Program-made: the position numbers and the translations under genes
Notes under the pieces: generated by a model
What the model was told of the DNA's origin: nothing
The model's database searches: none
Seen by the model: only the letters and a program-made list of their open reading frames with translations
Part shown: piece after piece, positions 1-8,550 of the stretch
How the letters are laid out: each line of letters begins with the position of its first letter
Numbering within the stretch: position 1 is the first letter of the stretch
Assembly (NCBI GenBank): GCA_003132905.1
Contig: PKZC01000241.1
Span: 1-15,949 of the forward strand
Origin: Bryobacterales bacterium
GTDB taxonomy: Bacteria; Acidobacteriota; Terriglobia; Bryobacterales; Bryobacteraceae
Reading direction: 5' to 3'
Length of the DNA stretch: 15,949 bases

Positions 1-799
1 AGCGAAACGGATCTGAGCGAAAGAAGATGAGAGCGATTGCGCCGAGATAGTAAAAAGCGAGAGGAATGTCGGCGTATTGTGAGGGAGCCCAAACCAGCAG
101 GGACGTTGTGGAGAGAATGACAAGGCCCGCCAGCAGCGCCGAAGCTGTACTTCGCAGCAGCGCGACCGCACTGACGAGAAGCGCAATCAGCGCAGCGAAG
201 AACACCAGGGCGGTTAGAACCGGCGCGAGAGTGTCCATCGATCCGGCGGCTTTCCAGACGCGCGCGACAAACGCAGGGAGCAGCGGCGGATAATCGGGAT
301 GACTGTTGTTGAGCAGGGGAGATAGCGCATAGCGCCAGGCACCGCCGGGTCCGGCGAGAAACTTGGCGCGGAGGTTCCAAATAGCCCAGGCATCCCAATT
401 TCCAACGGGAAGCGCTGTCGCCATTTGAACCAGGCGGACGCAGGCGATTACGAGAACGACTCCGAAAGCAATTGCGAGGAGCCATGTCCAACGAAAGCCC
501 GCTTTCGCCGGATCGGGATTGGAGCGCTCGTCACTGAATGTTGGCGAGCGGAAACACTGCCAAGCCAGTCCCACGGCCAGCGCGATATCGATGCTGAAAA
601 TAGCGGCCGGCGAGGCGAGTCCGGCGACATCCAAGAGAAGAAAAACGATGGAGGTCAGCCCTATACCGATGCCTGCGCCTAATGCTCCATTCAACAGGAT
701 GGCGGCCCAGCGAGGCTGCATATGTCGCGATGGATCAAAGGCCTGAACCAGCAGAAAGCCAATCAGCAAAGCCAGCAGGACGGAGATGACCTCGATCAT
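1..799 (-). CDS. GT39-like membrane glycosyltransferase (partial, runs off left edge)
   Basis: This frame stays open from an ATG at 799 to the left window edge, giving 266 codons with no stop, so the C-terminus is missing. The visible part is very hydrophobic, with about seven candidate membrane helices (roughly residues 1-20, 32-57, 66-81, 103-122, 193-214, 217-236 and 243-260). Between helices lies a conserved-looking loop, WDAWAIWNLRAKF at 135-147, followed by SHPDYPPLLP at 166-175. This arrangement, an acidic residue (D136) in the first large outer loop, is typical of GT39/ArnT-like transferases that use polyprenyl-phosphate sugars. The ATG directly follows the TAG stop of the upstream gene, so the two are probably translationally coupled. 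Together with the ABC exporter upstream, it suggests surface-glycan or lipid modification. The family call is from memory of the motif pattern; the acceptor and sugar are unknown. Confidence 0.72.
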   Translation of the reverse strand, partial: MIEVISVLLALLIGFLLVQAFDPSRHMQPRWAAILLNGALGAGIGIGLTSIVFLLLDVAGLASPAAIFSIDIALAVGLAWQCFRSPTFSDERSNPDPAKAGFRWTWLLAIAFGVVLVIACVRLVQMATALPVGNWDAWAIWNLRAKFLAGPGGAWRYALSPLLNNSHPDYPPLLPAFVARVWKAAGSMDTLAPVLTALVFFAALIALLVSAVALLRSTASALLAGLVILSTTSLLVWAPSQYADIPLAFYYLGAIALIFFRSDPFR

Positions 800-1228
800 C
801 TAGCGGGCCTCGTTCCTGTAAAGCACAGCGCCATTTCCAAAGTCCTTCACCAGCGCCAAGCCATGCTGCTTGCCGAACTCAATCACGTCCAGCGGTTTGG
901 AAAAATCTCCGATCACCCAGTCGGCCGGCGGGACCAGACGCTGGTTGGTTACCAAACGAGGCGCAAGGGTGTATTGGAGACCGCTATACAACACCGCGCT
1001 TAATGTCTGGCTGCCAGGCACGTCCGAAACATAGCCGATGATCCCCGTCGCCGGCAGCGCGGACACGAGATCCCGAAAGCGCGCTTGCTGTTCGCCAATC
1101 TTGTATACGTCCGCGTTGGCGCCGGCCGCGTCTTCAGTAGAGGCATAGAACCCGAGAGTGCCCCAGGCGGCCAGCAGGGCGACTGCAATGCAGGCGGTCA
1201 GGAGTTGAACTGAAGAGGGCGGCTTCAT
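800..1228 (-). CDS. Small membrane-anchored protein, possible GT39 companion
   Basis: The product is 142 residues with one N-terminal hydrophobic helix (about residues 8-28) acting as an uncleaved anchor or signal peptide, then a soluble domain that probably faces the periplasm. I do not recognise a named family. The soluble part contains GIIGYVSDVPG, YTLAPRLV and DWVIGDF, a pattern that resembles the soluble tail found after the membrane helices of some GT39-type glycosyltransferases. The next gene on this strand is such a transferase and starts immediately after this stop codon, which supports a shared role. Inference: a detached periplasmic domain of that enzyme. No convincing ribosome site precedes the ATG at 1228, and the 41-base gap to the ATPase gene upstream holds nothing recognisable. 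The gene is real by context and coding pattern; its function is uncertain. Confidence 0.65.
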   Translation of the reverse strand: MKPPSSVQLLTACIAVALLAAWGTLGFYASTEDAAGANADVYKIGEQQARFRDLVSALPATGIIGYVSDVPGSQTLSAVLYSGLQYTLAPRLVTNQRLVPPADWVIGDFSKPLDVIEFGKQHGLALVKDFGNGAVLYRNEAR

Positions 1229-1269
1229 TTGTCTTTTATGGCAGACGCATCGCAGACACGCAGTTCGCT

Positions 1270-2007
1270 TTAAAGACCCTGCTGCATTACCATTCGCCCT
1301 TGATAAGCGTCCAACACTTCATTCACCTGGCCGTTCATCACTACGGAACCATGATCGATCCATATAGCGCGGTCGCACATCTCGCGAACGGCGCCAGCGT
1401 AGTGCGATACGAATAGCATCGATTTGCCGGCGCGGCGGAAGGAGACCAGGGCCTCTTTGCTTTTCTCCTGAAAGCTGGCATCTCCGACAGCCAGCACTTC
1501 GTCGATCAGCAGAACATCCGGCTCGCATTGGATAGCGATCGAAAAAGCGAGCCGCAAGATCATTCCGCTGGAGTAGGTACGCAACGGGTCGTCGATGAAT
1601 TCGCCGATGCCGGAAAACTCCACGATGCGGTCAAACAGCTCGTTCGTCTTTCTTTTGGACAGTCCCAGCAGGGCAGCATTCAACACCAGATTCTCGGCGC
1701 CGGTTAAATCGGGATGGAATCCAGAGCCCAATTCCAGTAGCGCCGCAATCCTGCCGTTGACGAGCACCCTGCCTTGATCCGGTAAACACAAACCCGCCGC
1801 CAAGCCGAGCAGTGTACTCTTTCCGGCGCCGTTGGAACCGACAATCGCCAGGCTCTCGCCGTCTGCTAATTGGAACGAGACATTCCGCAGAGCATAGTAG
1901 GGTTCGTTGTGAACGCTGCCAAACCAGCGCGCGATATGGGTCCGCAGTAACTGGCGTCCCGTGCTGTGAGGGAACCACTTGGAAACGTTTTGAAATTCAA
2001 TCAGCAT
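1270..2007 (-). CDS. ABC transporter ATPase, Wzt/TagH type (polysaccharide export)
   Basis: This 245-residue ATPase powers export of a lipid-linked polysaccharide or polyol-phosphate polymer through the inner membrane with the permease encoded just upstream. Visible motifs are Walker A GSNGAGKST (57-65), the family-typical ELGSGFHPDLTG stretch (92-103), the ABC signature YSSGM (145-149), Walker B VLLIDE ending in catalytic E170, and the switch histidine H202 in VSH. The tryptophan and histidine-rich N-terminus and the signature variant match the O-antigen/teichoic-acid branch rather than importers. The protein stops soon after the nucleotide-binding domain, so it lacks the C-terminal carbohydrate-binding domain that Wzt proteins of some O-antigen systems use to recognise capped chains. 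Only six bases separate it from the permease stop codon, so the two form one operon. Confidence 0.93.
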   Translation of the reverse strand: MLIEFQNVSKWFPHSTGRQLLRTHIARWFGSVHNEPYYALRNVSFQLADGESLAIVGSNGAGKSTLLGLAAGLCLPDQGRVLVNGRIAALLELGSGFHPDLTGAENLVLNAALLGLSKRKTNELFDRIVEFSGIGEFIDDPLRTYSSGMILRLAFSIAIQCEPDVLLIDEVLAVGDASFQEKSKEALVSFRRAGKSMLFVSHYAGAVREMCDRAIWIDHGSVVMNGQVNEVLDAYQGRMVMQQGL

Positions 2008-2013
2008 GCCAGC

Positions 2014-2778
2014 CTACAAGCGTGAATAAAATCCATTTTTCAACTTCGCGAATATAAACATTCCCATACCGAACATGCCGAATGAGACGATGGCTAGGCG
2101 GACCAGCGTAGAGGGAAGCGGGGCATGGCCGTCGAGCAGTATATTGCGCATCATCAGAACCACTGCGGCCACGGGATTGATTTGGTACAACCCGCGGAAA
2201 CGATCGGGAATCACCGAGAAGGAATAGAAAACCGGCACCAGCCAGAACAAAACTGTATTAGTGGACTCGATAACATAACGAGTGTCGCGCACGTAAACGT
2301 TCAGCGCCGAAAAAGCCAGCGCCAATCCCATGACAAACAAAATCTCCAGCCCCCAGAGCAGCGGAAGCCATAGCCAGTGGATGTTCACGCCCGTTCCGAA
2401 CACCACGATGATAACCAGAAGAAGCGCGATCTGTATCAGCAGATGCAGGCAGTTCGACAAAACACTGGCAATTGGGAACACCTGCCGCGGCACCGGGACT
2501 CGCTTGATGAGCGAGGCATTTTCCAATATCGATGATGCGCCTGTTACCCAGGCCAGCGTAAAGAAGTTCAAGGGAACCAAGCCACACAAAACGGACAGAG
2601 GAAAGTTCTTATCGTGGGGTTGAGCGAAAATCTTGGTGAAAATAAAAGTCAAGAGGCCCATCATGATCAACGGATTCAACAAGGACCAGAGCACGCCGAG
2701 CGACATATTGCGATAGCGAACCTTGAAGTCCTTCTCTACCAGGTTGCGAATTAAGAACAGATAGTCGCCGTGCCACAT
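2014..2778 (-). CDS. ABC-2 type permease, Wzm/TagG-like (polysaccharide export)
   Basis: This is the membrane subunit of the polysaccharide exporter, paired with the ATPase that follows. From the ATG at 2778 it has 254 residues, with six hydrophobic segments and the typical amphipathic start: [13 protein letters not shown] (11-23), then [12 protein letters not shown] (26-37) leading into the first helix. An in-frame ATG at 2829 would add 17 residues, but the family normally begins close to the shorter start, and a perfect TATAAT lies between the two, which argues against the longer form. No Shine-Dalgarno sequence precedes 2778; the TATAAT ends only nine bases upstream, so the mRNA may be leaderless. 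The exported polymer cannot be deduced; a GT39-like enzyme downstream points to a surface glycan. Family assignment is firm. Confidence 0.92.
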   Translation of the reverse strand: MWHGDYLFLIRNLVEKDFKVRYRNMSLGVLWSLLNPLIMMGLLTFIFTKIFAQPHDKNFPLSVLCGLVPLNFFTLAWVTGASSILENASLIKRVPVPRQVFPIASVLSNCLHLLIQIALLLVIIVVFGTGVNIHWLWLPLLWGLEILFVMGLALAFSALNVYVRDTRYVIESTNTVLFWLVPVFYSFSVIPDRFRGLYQINPVAAVVLMMRNILLDGHAPLPSTLVRLAIVSFGMFGMGMFIFAKLKNGFYSRL

Positions 2779-2787
2779 GAATTCACA

Positions 2788-2793
2788 ATTATA
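2788..2793 (-). promoter_or_regulatory. Candidate -10 box for a leaderless ABC-permease transcript
   Basis: On the minus strand the hexamer is a perfect TATAAT. Nine bases lie between it and the ATG at 2778, so transcription would begin within about three bases of the start codon. No good -35 hexamer stands at the usual distance. An 11-base palindrome sits just upstream at 2801-2811. The match could be chance, but its placement fits the missing ribosome site of the gene. Confidence 0.45.
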
Positions 2794-2800
2794 CGCCGCC

Positions 2801-2811
2801 GGGCTAAGCCC
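2801..2811. repeat. Short palindrome GGGCTaAGCCC upstream of the permease -10 box
   Basis: Two perfect five-base arms flank a single central base. The site occupies the spacer/-35 zone of the candidate permease promoter and the divergent region shared with carA. It could be an operator or a small hairpin; at this length chance is a fair alternative. Confidence 0.25.
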
Positions 2812-2921
2812 TACGTTCAGGACACGCACTGGGACGCGGGCGGGCTCGGATTGGACCGCCTATTGAACCTCGCAGCCCCGGCATGCTTCAATATGAGAGA
2901 CACCCCTTCCTGAAGGACACT

Positions 2922-2926
2922 GGAGG
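2922..2926 (+). promoter_or_regulatory. Shine-Dalgarno GGAGG that decides the carA start
   Basis: A strong GGAGG lies ten bases before the TTG at 2937. The in-frame ATG at 2883 has no comparable purine-rich site before it. With the family alignment, this places the carA start at the TTG. Confidence 0.7.
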
Positions 2927-2936
2927 ACAATCCGAA

Positions 2937-4070
2937 TTGAATGCTGCAATCCTCGCCCTGGAAGACGGGACGGTCTTCGAGGGCAAGAGCTTTGGTGCGC
3001 CGAAAGATAGCACTGGCGAAGTGGTCTTTAATACCGCTATCACCGGCTATCAGGAGATTTTCACCGATCCCTCGTACGCCGGCCAGATCGTGGTTCTTAC
3101 GAACCCGCAAATTGGAAACTACGGCGCGAACGCGTACGACCAGGAATCCGCGCGGCCTTTTATCGAGGGGCTGGTGGTGCGAGAGTTTTCGAGCGTGGCG
3201 AGCAACTGGCGATCGGAAGAAAACGCGGAACACTTTCTTTCGGAAAACGGGATCCCGGTAGCCGCTGAGATCGACACGCGCGCGCTGGTGCGTCATTTGC
3301 GGACGCGTGGGGTGATGCGTGGCATTCTCGCGGTGGGCGACCACGATCGTCAGCAGTTGGTGGAGCGTGCGCGGCAATCTCCGTCGATGGCCGGCCTGGA
3401 TCTGGCCACGCGTGTGTCAACCGCGTCAAAATACTCTTGGGACCAGCCGGTGACGCCGTGCTGCCCCTCCGACGCACAGGTCAAACCGGCGGAGCAGTTC
3501 TGCCACGTGGTGGCGTACGACTACGGCATCAAGCGCAACATTTTGCGTCGACTGGTGCAAGTGGGCGCGCGCGTCACGGTGGTGCCGGCCCTAACGTCAG
3601 CCGAAGACGTTCTGGCACTCAAGCCGGACGGCGTGTTTCTATCGAACGGGCCTGGCGATCCCGAACCGCTCGAGTTCCAAGCGCAGCAGGTCAGGAAGCT
3701 GATCGGCAAGAAACCCGTGTTCGGCATCTGCCTGGGTCACCAGATTTTAGGCCTCGCGCTGGGCGGCAAAACGTACAAACTCAAATTCGGGCACCGTGGC
3801 GCGAATCATCCGGTGCTGAACCGAATGACCGAGAAGGTGGAGATTACCTCGCACAACCACGGCTTCGCGGTGGACCCCGACTCGCTGAACGTGAACGAAG
3901 TGGACTTGACGCACATCAATCTGAACGATCAGACGCTGGAAGGGTTCCGGCATCGCAGCGAGCCTGTGTTCTGCGTGCAATATCACCCAGAGGCAGCGCC
4001 GGGGCCGCACGATTCCCACTATCTGTTTGACGACTTCATGCAAATGATCAAGGATTACGGATCCCGGTAA
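2937..4070 (+). CDS. carA: Carbamoyl-phosphate synthase small (glutaminase) subunit
   Basis: CarA hydrolyses glutamine and passes ammonia to CarB, which makes carbamoyl phosphate for pyrimidines and arginine in the cytoplasm. From the TTG start the protein has 377 residues, close to the 382 of E. coli CarA. The N-terminal CarA domain opens with [12 protein letters not shown] and holds [15 protein letters not shown] and NPQIGNYG. The C-terminal class I glutamine amidotransferase domain shows the nucleophile C265 in GICLGHQ and H350/E352 in YHPE, a complete catalytic triad. I chose the TTG at 2937 over the ATG at 2883 because homologues begin within a few residues of this point and GGAGG stands ten bases upstream; the longer form would add 18 unconserved residues. 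The TAA overlaps the carB ATG by one base. No recognisable pyrimidine-responsive attenuator is seen upstream. Confidence 0.96.
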   Translation: MNAAILALEDGTVFEGKSFGAPKDSTGEVVFNTAITGYQEIFTDPSYAGQIVVLTNPQIGNYGANAYDQESARPFIEGLVVREFSSVASNWRSEENAEHFLSENGIPVAAEIDTRALVRHLRTRGVMRGILAVGDHDRQQLVERARQSPSMAGLDLATRVSTASKYSWDQPVTPCCPSDAQVKPAEQFCHVVAYDYGIKRNILRRLVQVGARVTVVPALTSAEDVLALKPDGVFLSNGPGDPEPLEFQAQQVRKLIGKKPVFGICLGHQILGLALGGKTYKLKFGHRGANHPVLNRMTEKVEITSHNHGFAVDPDSLNVNEVDLTHINLNDQTLEGFRHRSEPVFCVQYHPEAAPGPHDSHYLFDDFMQMIKDYGSR

Positions 4071-7000
4071 TGCCGCGCCGCAACGACATTCACCGCATCC
4101 TGATCGTGGGTTCCGGACCGATCATTATCGGGCAGGCCTGCGAATTCGACTATTCCGGCGCGCAAGCTTGCAAGGCGCTCCGATCCGATGGCTACGAAGT
4201 GGTGCTGATCAATTCCAATCCGGCCACCATCATGACCGATCCCGACTTGGCGGACCGCACGTACGTGGAGCCGCTGAGCGTGCCTTTTGCCGAGGAAGTG
4301 ATTCGCCGCGAACGTCCGGACGCACTGCTTTCCACAGTGGGCGGTCAGACGGGGCTCAACTTGTCGGTGGATCTGGCGGAAGCGGGCGTGCTCGATAAAT
4401 ACGGCGTCGAGCTGATCGGCGCCAAGATTGAATCCATCAAGAAGGCGGAAGATCGCCTGCTGTTCAAGGATGCAATGCGGAAGATCGGCCTGGAGACGCC
4501 GCAATCGCAACTGGTAAACAACGTCGAGGATGGATTGGGCTTCGCCAACCGCATCGGATTTCCAGTAATCTTGCGAGCGAGCTTTACGCTGGGCGGTTCC
4601 GGCGGCGGCATTGCTTACAATCGCGAAGACCTGATTGAGATTCTGGAACGCGGCCTGGATCTTTCGCCGGTCCATGAAGTCCTGATTGAAGAGAGCGTGC
4701 TGGGCTGGAAAGAATTTGAGCTGGAAGTGATGCGCGATCTGGCCGACAACGCTATTATCGTCTGCTCCATCGAAAATTTCGACCCGATGGGCGTCCACAC
4801 GGGCGATTCGATCACGGTGGCTCCGGCGCAAACCCTCACCGATCGCGAATATCAGATGATGCGCGATGCATCCCTGCGGTGCTTGCGTGAGATTGGCGTG
4901 GACACCGGCGGATCGAACGTGCAATTCGCCATCAACCCGGAAAACGGGCGCATGGTGATTGTGGAGATGAATCCGCGGGTTTCGCGCAGTTCCGCGCTGG
5001 CCTCCAAGGCCACGGGCTTTCCGATCGCGAAAATCGCGGCCAAACTGGCGGTTGGTTATCGTTTGGATGAAATCAAGAACGACATCACCAAAGAGACACC
5101 AGCCTGCTTTGAGCCGACGCTGGATTACGTGGTGGTGAAAATCCCGCGCTGGCAGTTCGAAAAATTCCCGGGCGCAGAACCTGTACTTGGGACGCAGATG
5201 AAATCCGTAGGCGAAGTGATGGCCATCGGCCGCACTTTCAGGCAGGCGTTGTCGAAAGGCCTGCGGAGTCTTGAGACCGGCAAGGCGGTTACGTCGGAAG
5301 TCTTCGATTCAGCGCTCATCCGGCAGAGGCTGATCACTCCGAATCCCGAGCGTCTGGGTTACATCCGATTTGCGCTGGAACAAGGCTGGACCGTGGAACA
5401 GATCCACGAAATCACATCTATCGATCCGTGGTTCCTGAAGCAGTTGCGCCAAATGGCGGATGTGGAACGCGATCTCTCGGGCCAAACCTTAAGCGCACTT
5501 TCACGAGATCAGATACTTCATGCCAAACGCGAGGGTCTCTCCGATCCACGGCTGGGGCGTTTGTTGGGATCCGATGCCGCCACGGTTCGCGCACGCCGCA
5601 AGGAACTTGGCGTCACGGCGGTCTTCAATCGCGTAGATACCTGCGCGGCGGAGTTCGAAAGCTTCACGCCCTATCTTTATTCAAGCTACGAATCGGAAAA
5701 CGAAGCCGACCCCAGCAACCGCAAGAAGGTGATGATCCTCGGAAGCGGCCCCAACCGGATCGGGCAAGGCATCGAGTTCGACTATTGCTGCTGCCACGCC
5801 GCTTACGCGCTGGCCGAATTCGACCACGAATCGATCATGGTGAATTGCAATCCCGAGACAGTTTCGACCGATTATGACACCAGCGATCGCCTCTATTTCG
5901 AACCGCTCACGCTGGAAGAAGTTCTGAACATCTGCGACATCGAGAAGCCGGATGGCGTGATTGTCCAGTTCGGCGGACAGACTCCGCTGAACCTCGCATT
6001 ACCGCTGCAGGCTGCTGGCGTCCCCATCATCGGCACCGATCCCAACGATATCGATCTCGCTGAGGATCGCAAGTTGTTTGGCAAACTGCTGGACGATCTC
6101 GGCATTCCGTCGCCCGACAATGGCACCGCTACCAGCGCCGAAGAAGCGTGCGCGGTGGGTCGCCGATTGGGCTACCCGGTGCTGGTGCGGCCCAGCTATG
6201 TGCTGGGCGGCCGCGCGATGGTGATCGCTTACGACGAAGAGATGGTTCGCCGCTACATGCACGAAGCCGTGGTCTTCTCGCAAGAGCGGCCGGTGCTCAT
6301 CGACCGGTTTCTGGAAGACGCTACTGAAGTAGACGTGGACGCACTCGCCGATCAGGATGGAAACGTGCTGATCGCGGGCATCATGGAGCACATCGAAGAA
6401 GCCGGCGTGCATTCGGGCGATAGCTCTTGCGTTCTGCCGCCGCAGGGCCTTTCCGCCGCGGTGCTCAAGACCATTCAGGATTACACGGAACGGCTGGCGC
6501 GTGCGCTCCACGTGATCGGCTTGATGAATGTACAGTACGCGATCAAAGACGGAAAAGTGTACGTGCTGGAAGTAAACCCGCGAGCATCCCGCACCGTTCC
6601 GTATGTCAGCAAGGCGACCGGCGTTCCCCTGCCGAAGCTGGCGGTGGGCCTGATGCTCGGAAAGAAGCTGCAAGACTTCAAACATCTCACTGGTGGCCGC
6701 ACATCCGGGGTCTTACCGGTGCCGCAATGCTTCGTAAAGTCGCCCGTTTTCCCTTTCGGAAAATTTCCGGGCGTGGACCCGGCGTTGGGGCCAGAGATGC
6801 GATCCACCGGCGAAATGATGGGCGTCGGCGAGAACTTCGGCGAGGCATTCAGCAAAGCTCAGTTAAGCGCGGGCACTCCCCTGCCCGACAGCGGCGTGGT
6901 TTTCATCAGCGTGAACGATCGCGATAAAGCAGCCGCCGTGGAAGTTGCCGCCAAGTTTGCCGAGCAGGGCTTTCAACTCGCGGCCACGCGCGGCACGGCA

Positions 7001-7309
7001 GCGGTTTTGAAGGCCGCCGGTCTCGAAGTGAAGACCGTGTTCAAGGTGAACGAAGGACGGCCCAACGCGGTGGACATCATGAAGGCGGGTTCGGTGAAAT
7101 TGGTGATCTACACCACCACCGGCGGCCACACCTTCAAGGACGAGCGTGACATCCGGCGCACGGCGGTGGCATACCGGGTACCTTGTATAACGACGATCAG
7201 CGGCGCGAAAGCTGCGGCTCAGGCGATCGTTTCGCGTAAGCGCGATCCTATCCGGGTATGGAGCCTGCAGGAAATTCACAGAGCGGCCGGTGTCGCTAGC
7301 GGTTCGTAG
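4070..7309 (+). CDS. carB: Carbamoyl-phosphate synthase large subunit
   Basis: CarB makes carbamoyl phosphate from bicarbonate, two ATP and the ammonia delivered by CarA. The 1079-residue length matches the family (1073 in E. coli). Two homologous ATP-grasp halves are visible. The first begins [18 protein letters not shown] (residues 15-32), carries FTLGGSGGG and [13 protein letters not shown], and ends its catalytic part with [17 protein letters not shown]. The second begins [15 protein letters not shown] near 560 and has [11 protein letters not shown] and [16 protein letters not shown]. An oligomerisation region lies between them, and the last 140 or so residues form an MGS-like allosteric domain ([25 protein letters not shown]), where UMP, IMP or ornithine act in E. 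coli. All key motifs are intact. The gene overlaps carA as TAATG, so translation is probably coupled. Its stop lies two bases from the stop of the convergent DUF1572 gene. Confidence 0.98.
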   Translation: MPRRNDIHRILIVGSGPIIIGQACEFDYSGAQACKALRSDGYEVVLINSNPATIMTDPDLADRTYVEPLSVPFAEEVIRRERPDALLSTVGGQTGLNLSVDLAEAGVLDKYGVELIGAKIESIKKAEDRLLFKDAMRKIGLETPQSQLVNNVEDGLGFANRIGFPVILRASFTLGGSGGGIAYNREDLIEILERGLDLSPVHEVLIEESVLGWKEFELEVMRDLADNAIIVCSIENFDPMGVHTGDSITVAPAQTLTDREYQMMRDASLRCLREIGVDTGGSNVQFAINPENGRMVIVEMNPRVSRSSALASKATGFPIAKIAAKLAVGYRLDEIKNDITKETPACFEPTLDYVVVKIPRWQFEKFPGAEPVLGTQMKSVGEVMAIGRTFRQALSKGLRSLETGKAVTSEVFDSALIRQRLITPNPERLGYIRFALEQGWTVEQIHEITSIDPWFLKQLRQMADVERDLSGQTLSALSRDQILHAKREGLSDPRLGRLLGSDAATVRARRKELGVTAVFNRVDTCAAEFESFTPYLYSSYESENEADPSNRKKVMILGSGPNRIGQGIEFDYCCCHAAYALAEFDHESIMVNCNPETVSTDYDTSDRLYFEPLTLEEVLNICDIEKPDGVIVQFGGQTPLNLALPLQAAGVPIIGTDPNDIDLAEDRKLFGKLLDDLGIPSPDNGTATSAEEACAVGRRLGYPVLVRPSYVLGGRAMVIAYDEEMVRRYMHEAVVFSQERPVLIDRFLEDATEVDVDALADQDGNVLIAGIMEHIEEAGVHSGDSSCVLPPQGLSAAVLKTIQDYTERLARALHVIGLMNVQYAIKDGKVYVLEVNPRASRTVPYVSKATGVPLPKLAVGLMLGKKLQDFKHLTGGRTSGVLPVPQCFVKSPVFPFGKFPGVDPALGPEMRSTGEMMGVGENFGEAFSKAQLSAGTPLPDSGVVFISVNDRDKAAAVEVAAKFAEQGFQLAATRGTAAVLKAAGLEVKTVFKVNEGRPNAVDIMKAGSVKLVIYTTTGGHTFKDERDIRRTAVAYRVPCITTISGAKAAAQAIVSRKRDPIRVWSLQEIHRAAGVASGS

Positions 7310-7311
7310 CC

Positions 7312-7861
7312 CTAACGCTGGCTGGCTTCGCCCGCTTGCACCCGGCGATTGAAATCCGCAGATTTACCGCGAGGCACACTCAACACTTGCCATCGATCGC
7401 TGCAAAAGTGCTTCGCAAGGAACACGATCTGGCCGCAATGGTATGAGTAGTGCGCAACCTGCCGATTGATGGCTTGTATCACGGAGTGGGGCTCGCTCCG
7501 TATTGTGATGGTGCGGCCAAGATCGGCGTCTGAAAGAGACTCAAGTGTCCCGAGCAAGCGTTGCCAGCCATCCTCCCACATTGCGAGGAATGCTTCGCGA
7601 GTCGGCGGTGGATTGGAAAAACTCCTCATCACGATCGCGACCGGGCTTCTCGCCATCGCTCGTCAGGAAATCTGTCCAGCGCGAGCGCATGTTCCCGGCC
7701 ATGTGCTTCACGATCACCGCGATCGAGTTCATCTCACCATCGAGCACGGCGAAGAGCTGATCGTCGGTCAGTTGCTGCAGCGCGCGCTCAACAAGCTTCT
7801 TGTAGTAACGGAAGACCCCGATGGAATCCTCCACGTACGATGTGGTGAATTGGAGCGGCAT
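7312..7861 (-). pseudogene. DUF1572 / DinB-superfamily protein, split by a one-base frameshift
   Basis: Two overlapping reading frames on this strand each hold half of one DUF1572-type protein. The first frame (ATG at 7861) contains the N-terminal YVEDSIGVFRYYKK, NSIAVIVKHMAGNMRSRW and DGEKPGRDRDEEF, then goes out of family and stops at 7541. The second carries on with NPPPTREAFLAMWEDGW, SVIQAINRQVAHYSYHCGQI and PRGKSADFN down to the TAG at 7312. The switch lies at five consecutive T (minus strand; A at 7617-7621). Removing one T gives a continuous 182-residue protein of normal length. H53 is in the first frame and H137/H141 (HxxxH) in the second, so the expected three-His metal site of the DinB fold is only complete if the frames are joined. 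Unjoined, the product would be 106 residues. Sequencing error, recent mutation and slippage are all possible. The cellular role of the family is poorly known. Confidence 0.85.
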
Positions 7862-7889
7862 GCCTACATATTGGCAGAATAGAAACAGC

Positions 7890-7894
7890 GAGGA
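7890..7894 (+). promoter_or_regulatory. Shine-Dalgarno GAGGA for the oxidoreductase gene
   Basis: GAGGA stands eight bases before the ATG at 7903 and supports that start. It lies in the 41-base gap between two divergent start codons (7861 minus and 7903 plus), so both promoters must be very compact or overlap the neighbouring coding sequence. Confidence 0.65.
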
Positions 7895-7902
7895 CAATTG
7901 AG

Positions 7903-8550
7903 ATGAAAATCGGAATCATCGGATCTGGAAATGTAGGAGGCGCGCTGGGCGGCCGCTGGGCGAAACTGGGGCACGAGGTGATCTTTGGCACCCGCAACCC
8001 GCAGGGCATCAATGTTCAGCAATTGGCCGCAAAAGCCAGCGGTAAGACCAGCGTGGCTGCTTTGGCGGATGCAGCGCGCGAGGGCGACGTGGTGCTGCTT
8101 TCAACGCCGTGGCCGGCAACGCAACAAATCATCGCTGGACTGGGCGACCTGAAAGGAAAAATCCTGATTGACGCGACGAACCCGCTGCGGCCCGATCTTT
8201 CGGGTTTGACGCACGGAACCACCACTTCCGGCGGCGAGCAGGTGGCCACTTGGGCGCGTGGCGCGAGAGTGGTGAAGGCGTTCAACACAGTGGGCGCCAA
8301 CATCATGGCAAATTCCTCGTTTGACGGTCATAAGCCGGTGTTGTTCTATTGTGGAGACGACGCGGAGGCCAAGAAGGTGGTCAAGAAACTGATCGACGAA
8401 TTGGTTTTCGAGGCAGTGGATGCCGGGCCGCTTACGCAAGCACGCCTCTTGGAGCCGTTCGCTTTGCTTTGGATTTCGATGGCGCTGGTGCACGGGTTGG
8501 GCCGGGATTTCGCTTTCGAACTCTTACGCCGCAACCTCGCTAAATCCTGA
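7903..8550 (+). CDS. NADP-binding oxidoreductase, F420-dependent reductase-like (NpdG/STEAP-type Rossmann fold)
   Basis: The 215-residue protein begins directly with a Rossmann fold: KIGIIGSGNVGGALG gives the dinucleotide loop GSGNVG at 8-13, and FGTRNP after the second strand supplies the Thr/Arg that usually bind the 2'-phosphate of NADP. Later motifs LLSTPW, LIDATNPL and VKAFNTVGANIM are characteristic of the family named after NADPH:F420 oxidoreductase (PF03807). The C-terminal helices carry ARLLEPFALLWISMALVHG. Many members occur in bacteria without coenzyme F420, and no F420 biosynthesis gene is in view, so the actual substrate is open; quinone, flavin or metal reduction are possibilities. 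The start is backed by GAGGA eight bases upstream. Its TGA abuts the stop codon of the convergent cytochrome gene with no base between. Family assignment is good; the reaction is not assignable. Confidence 0.85.
   Translation: MKIGIIGSGNVGGALGGRWAKLGHEVIFGTRNPQGINVQQLAAKASGKTSVAALADAAREGDVVLLSTPWPATQQIIAGLGDLKGKILIDATNPLRPDLSGLTHGTTTSGGEQVATWARGARVVKAFNTVGANIMANSSFDGHKPVLFYCGDDAEAKKVVKKLIDELVFEAVDAGPLTQARLLEPFALLWISMALVHGLGRDFAFELLRRNLAKS

Noticed and set aside
2779..2936. A pyrimidine-responsive attenuator or riboswitch before carA
   Set aside because: The 158-base gap holds no terminator/antiterminator pair or recognisable PyrR-type box, and no clear promoter hexamers for carA could be assigned.
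2817..3377. A 186-codon minus-strand frame over the start of carA
   Set aside because: It overlaps conserved carA sequence and its composition is typical of a shadow frame.
4055..4924. A 289-codon open frame on the minus strand inside carB
   Set aside because: It lies antisense to intact, highly conserved carB codons and its translation is rich in His, Arg and Gln with no family motif; it is a by-product of G+C-rich codon use.
5999..6685. A 228-codon minus-strand frame inside carB
   Set aside because: Same reasoning: antisense to the conserved second ATP-grasp half, His/Arg-rich, with no recognisable domain or ribosome site.
7612..7625. Programmed ribosomal frameshifting in the DUF1572 gene
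   Set aside because: A +1 shift would be needed and only five T are present, with no stop codon in the A site, no internal Shine-Dalgarno and no hairpin evident. Mutation or sequencing error is simpler; kept only as a remote alternative.
7903..8550. Evidence for a coenzyme F420 pathway
   Set aside because: The family name comes from an archaeal enzyme, but many members only bind NADP; nothing else in the window relates to F420.
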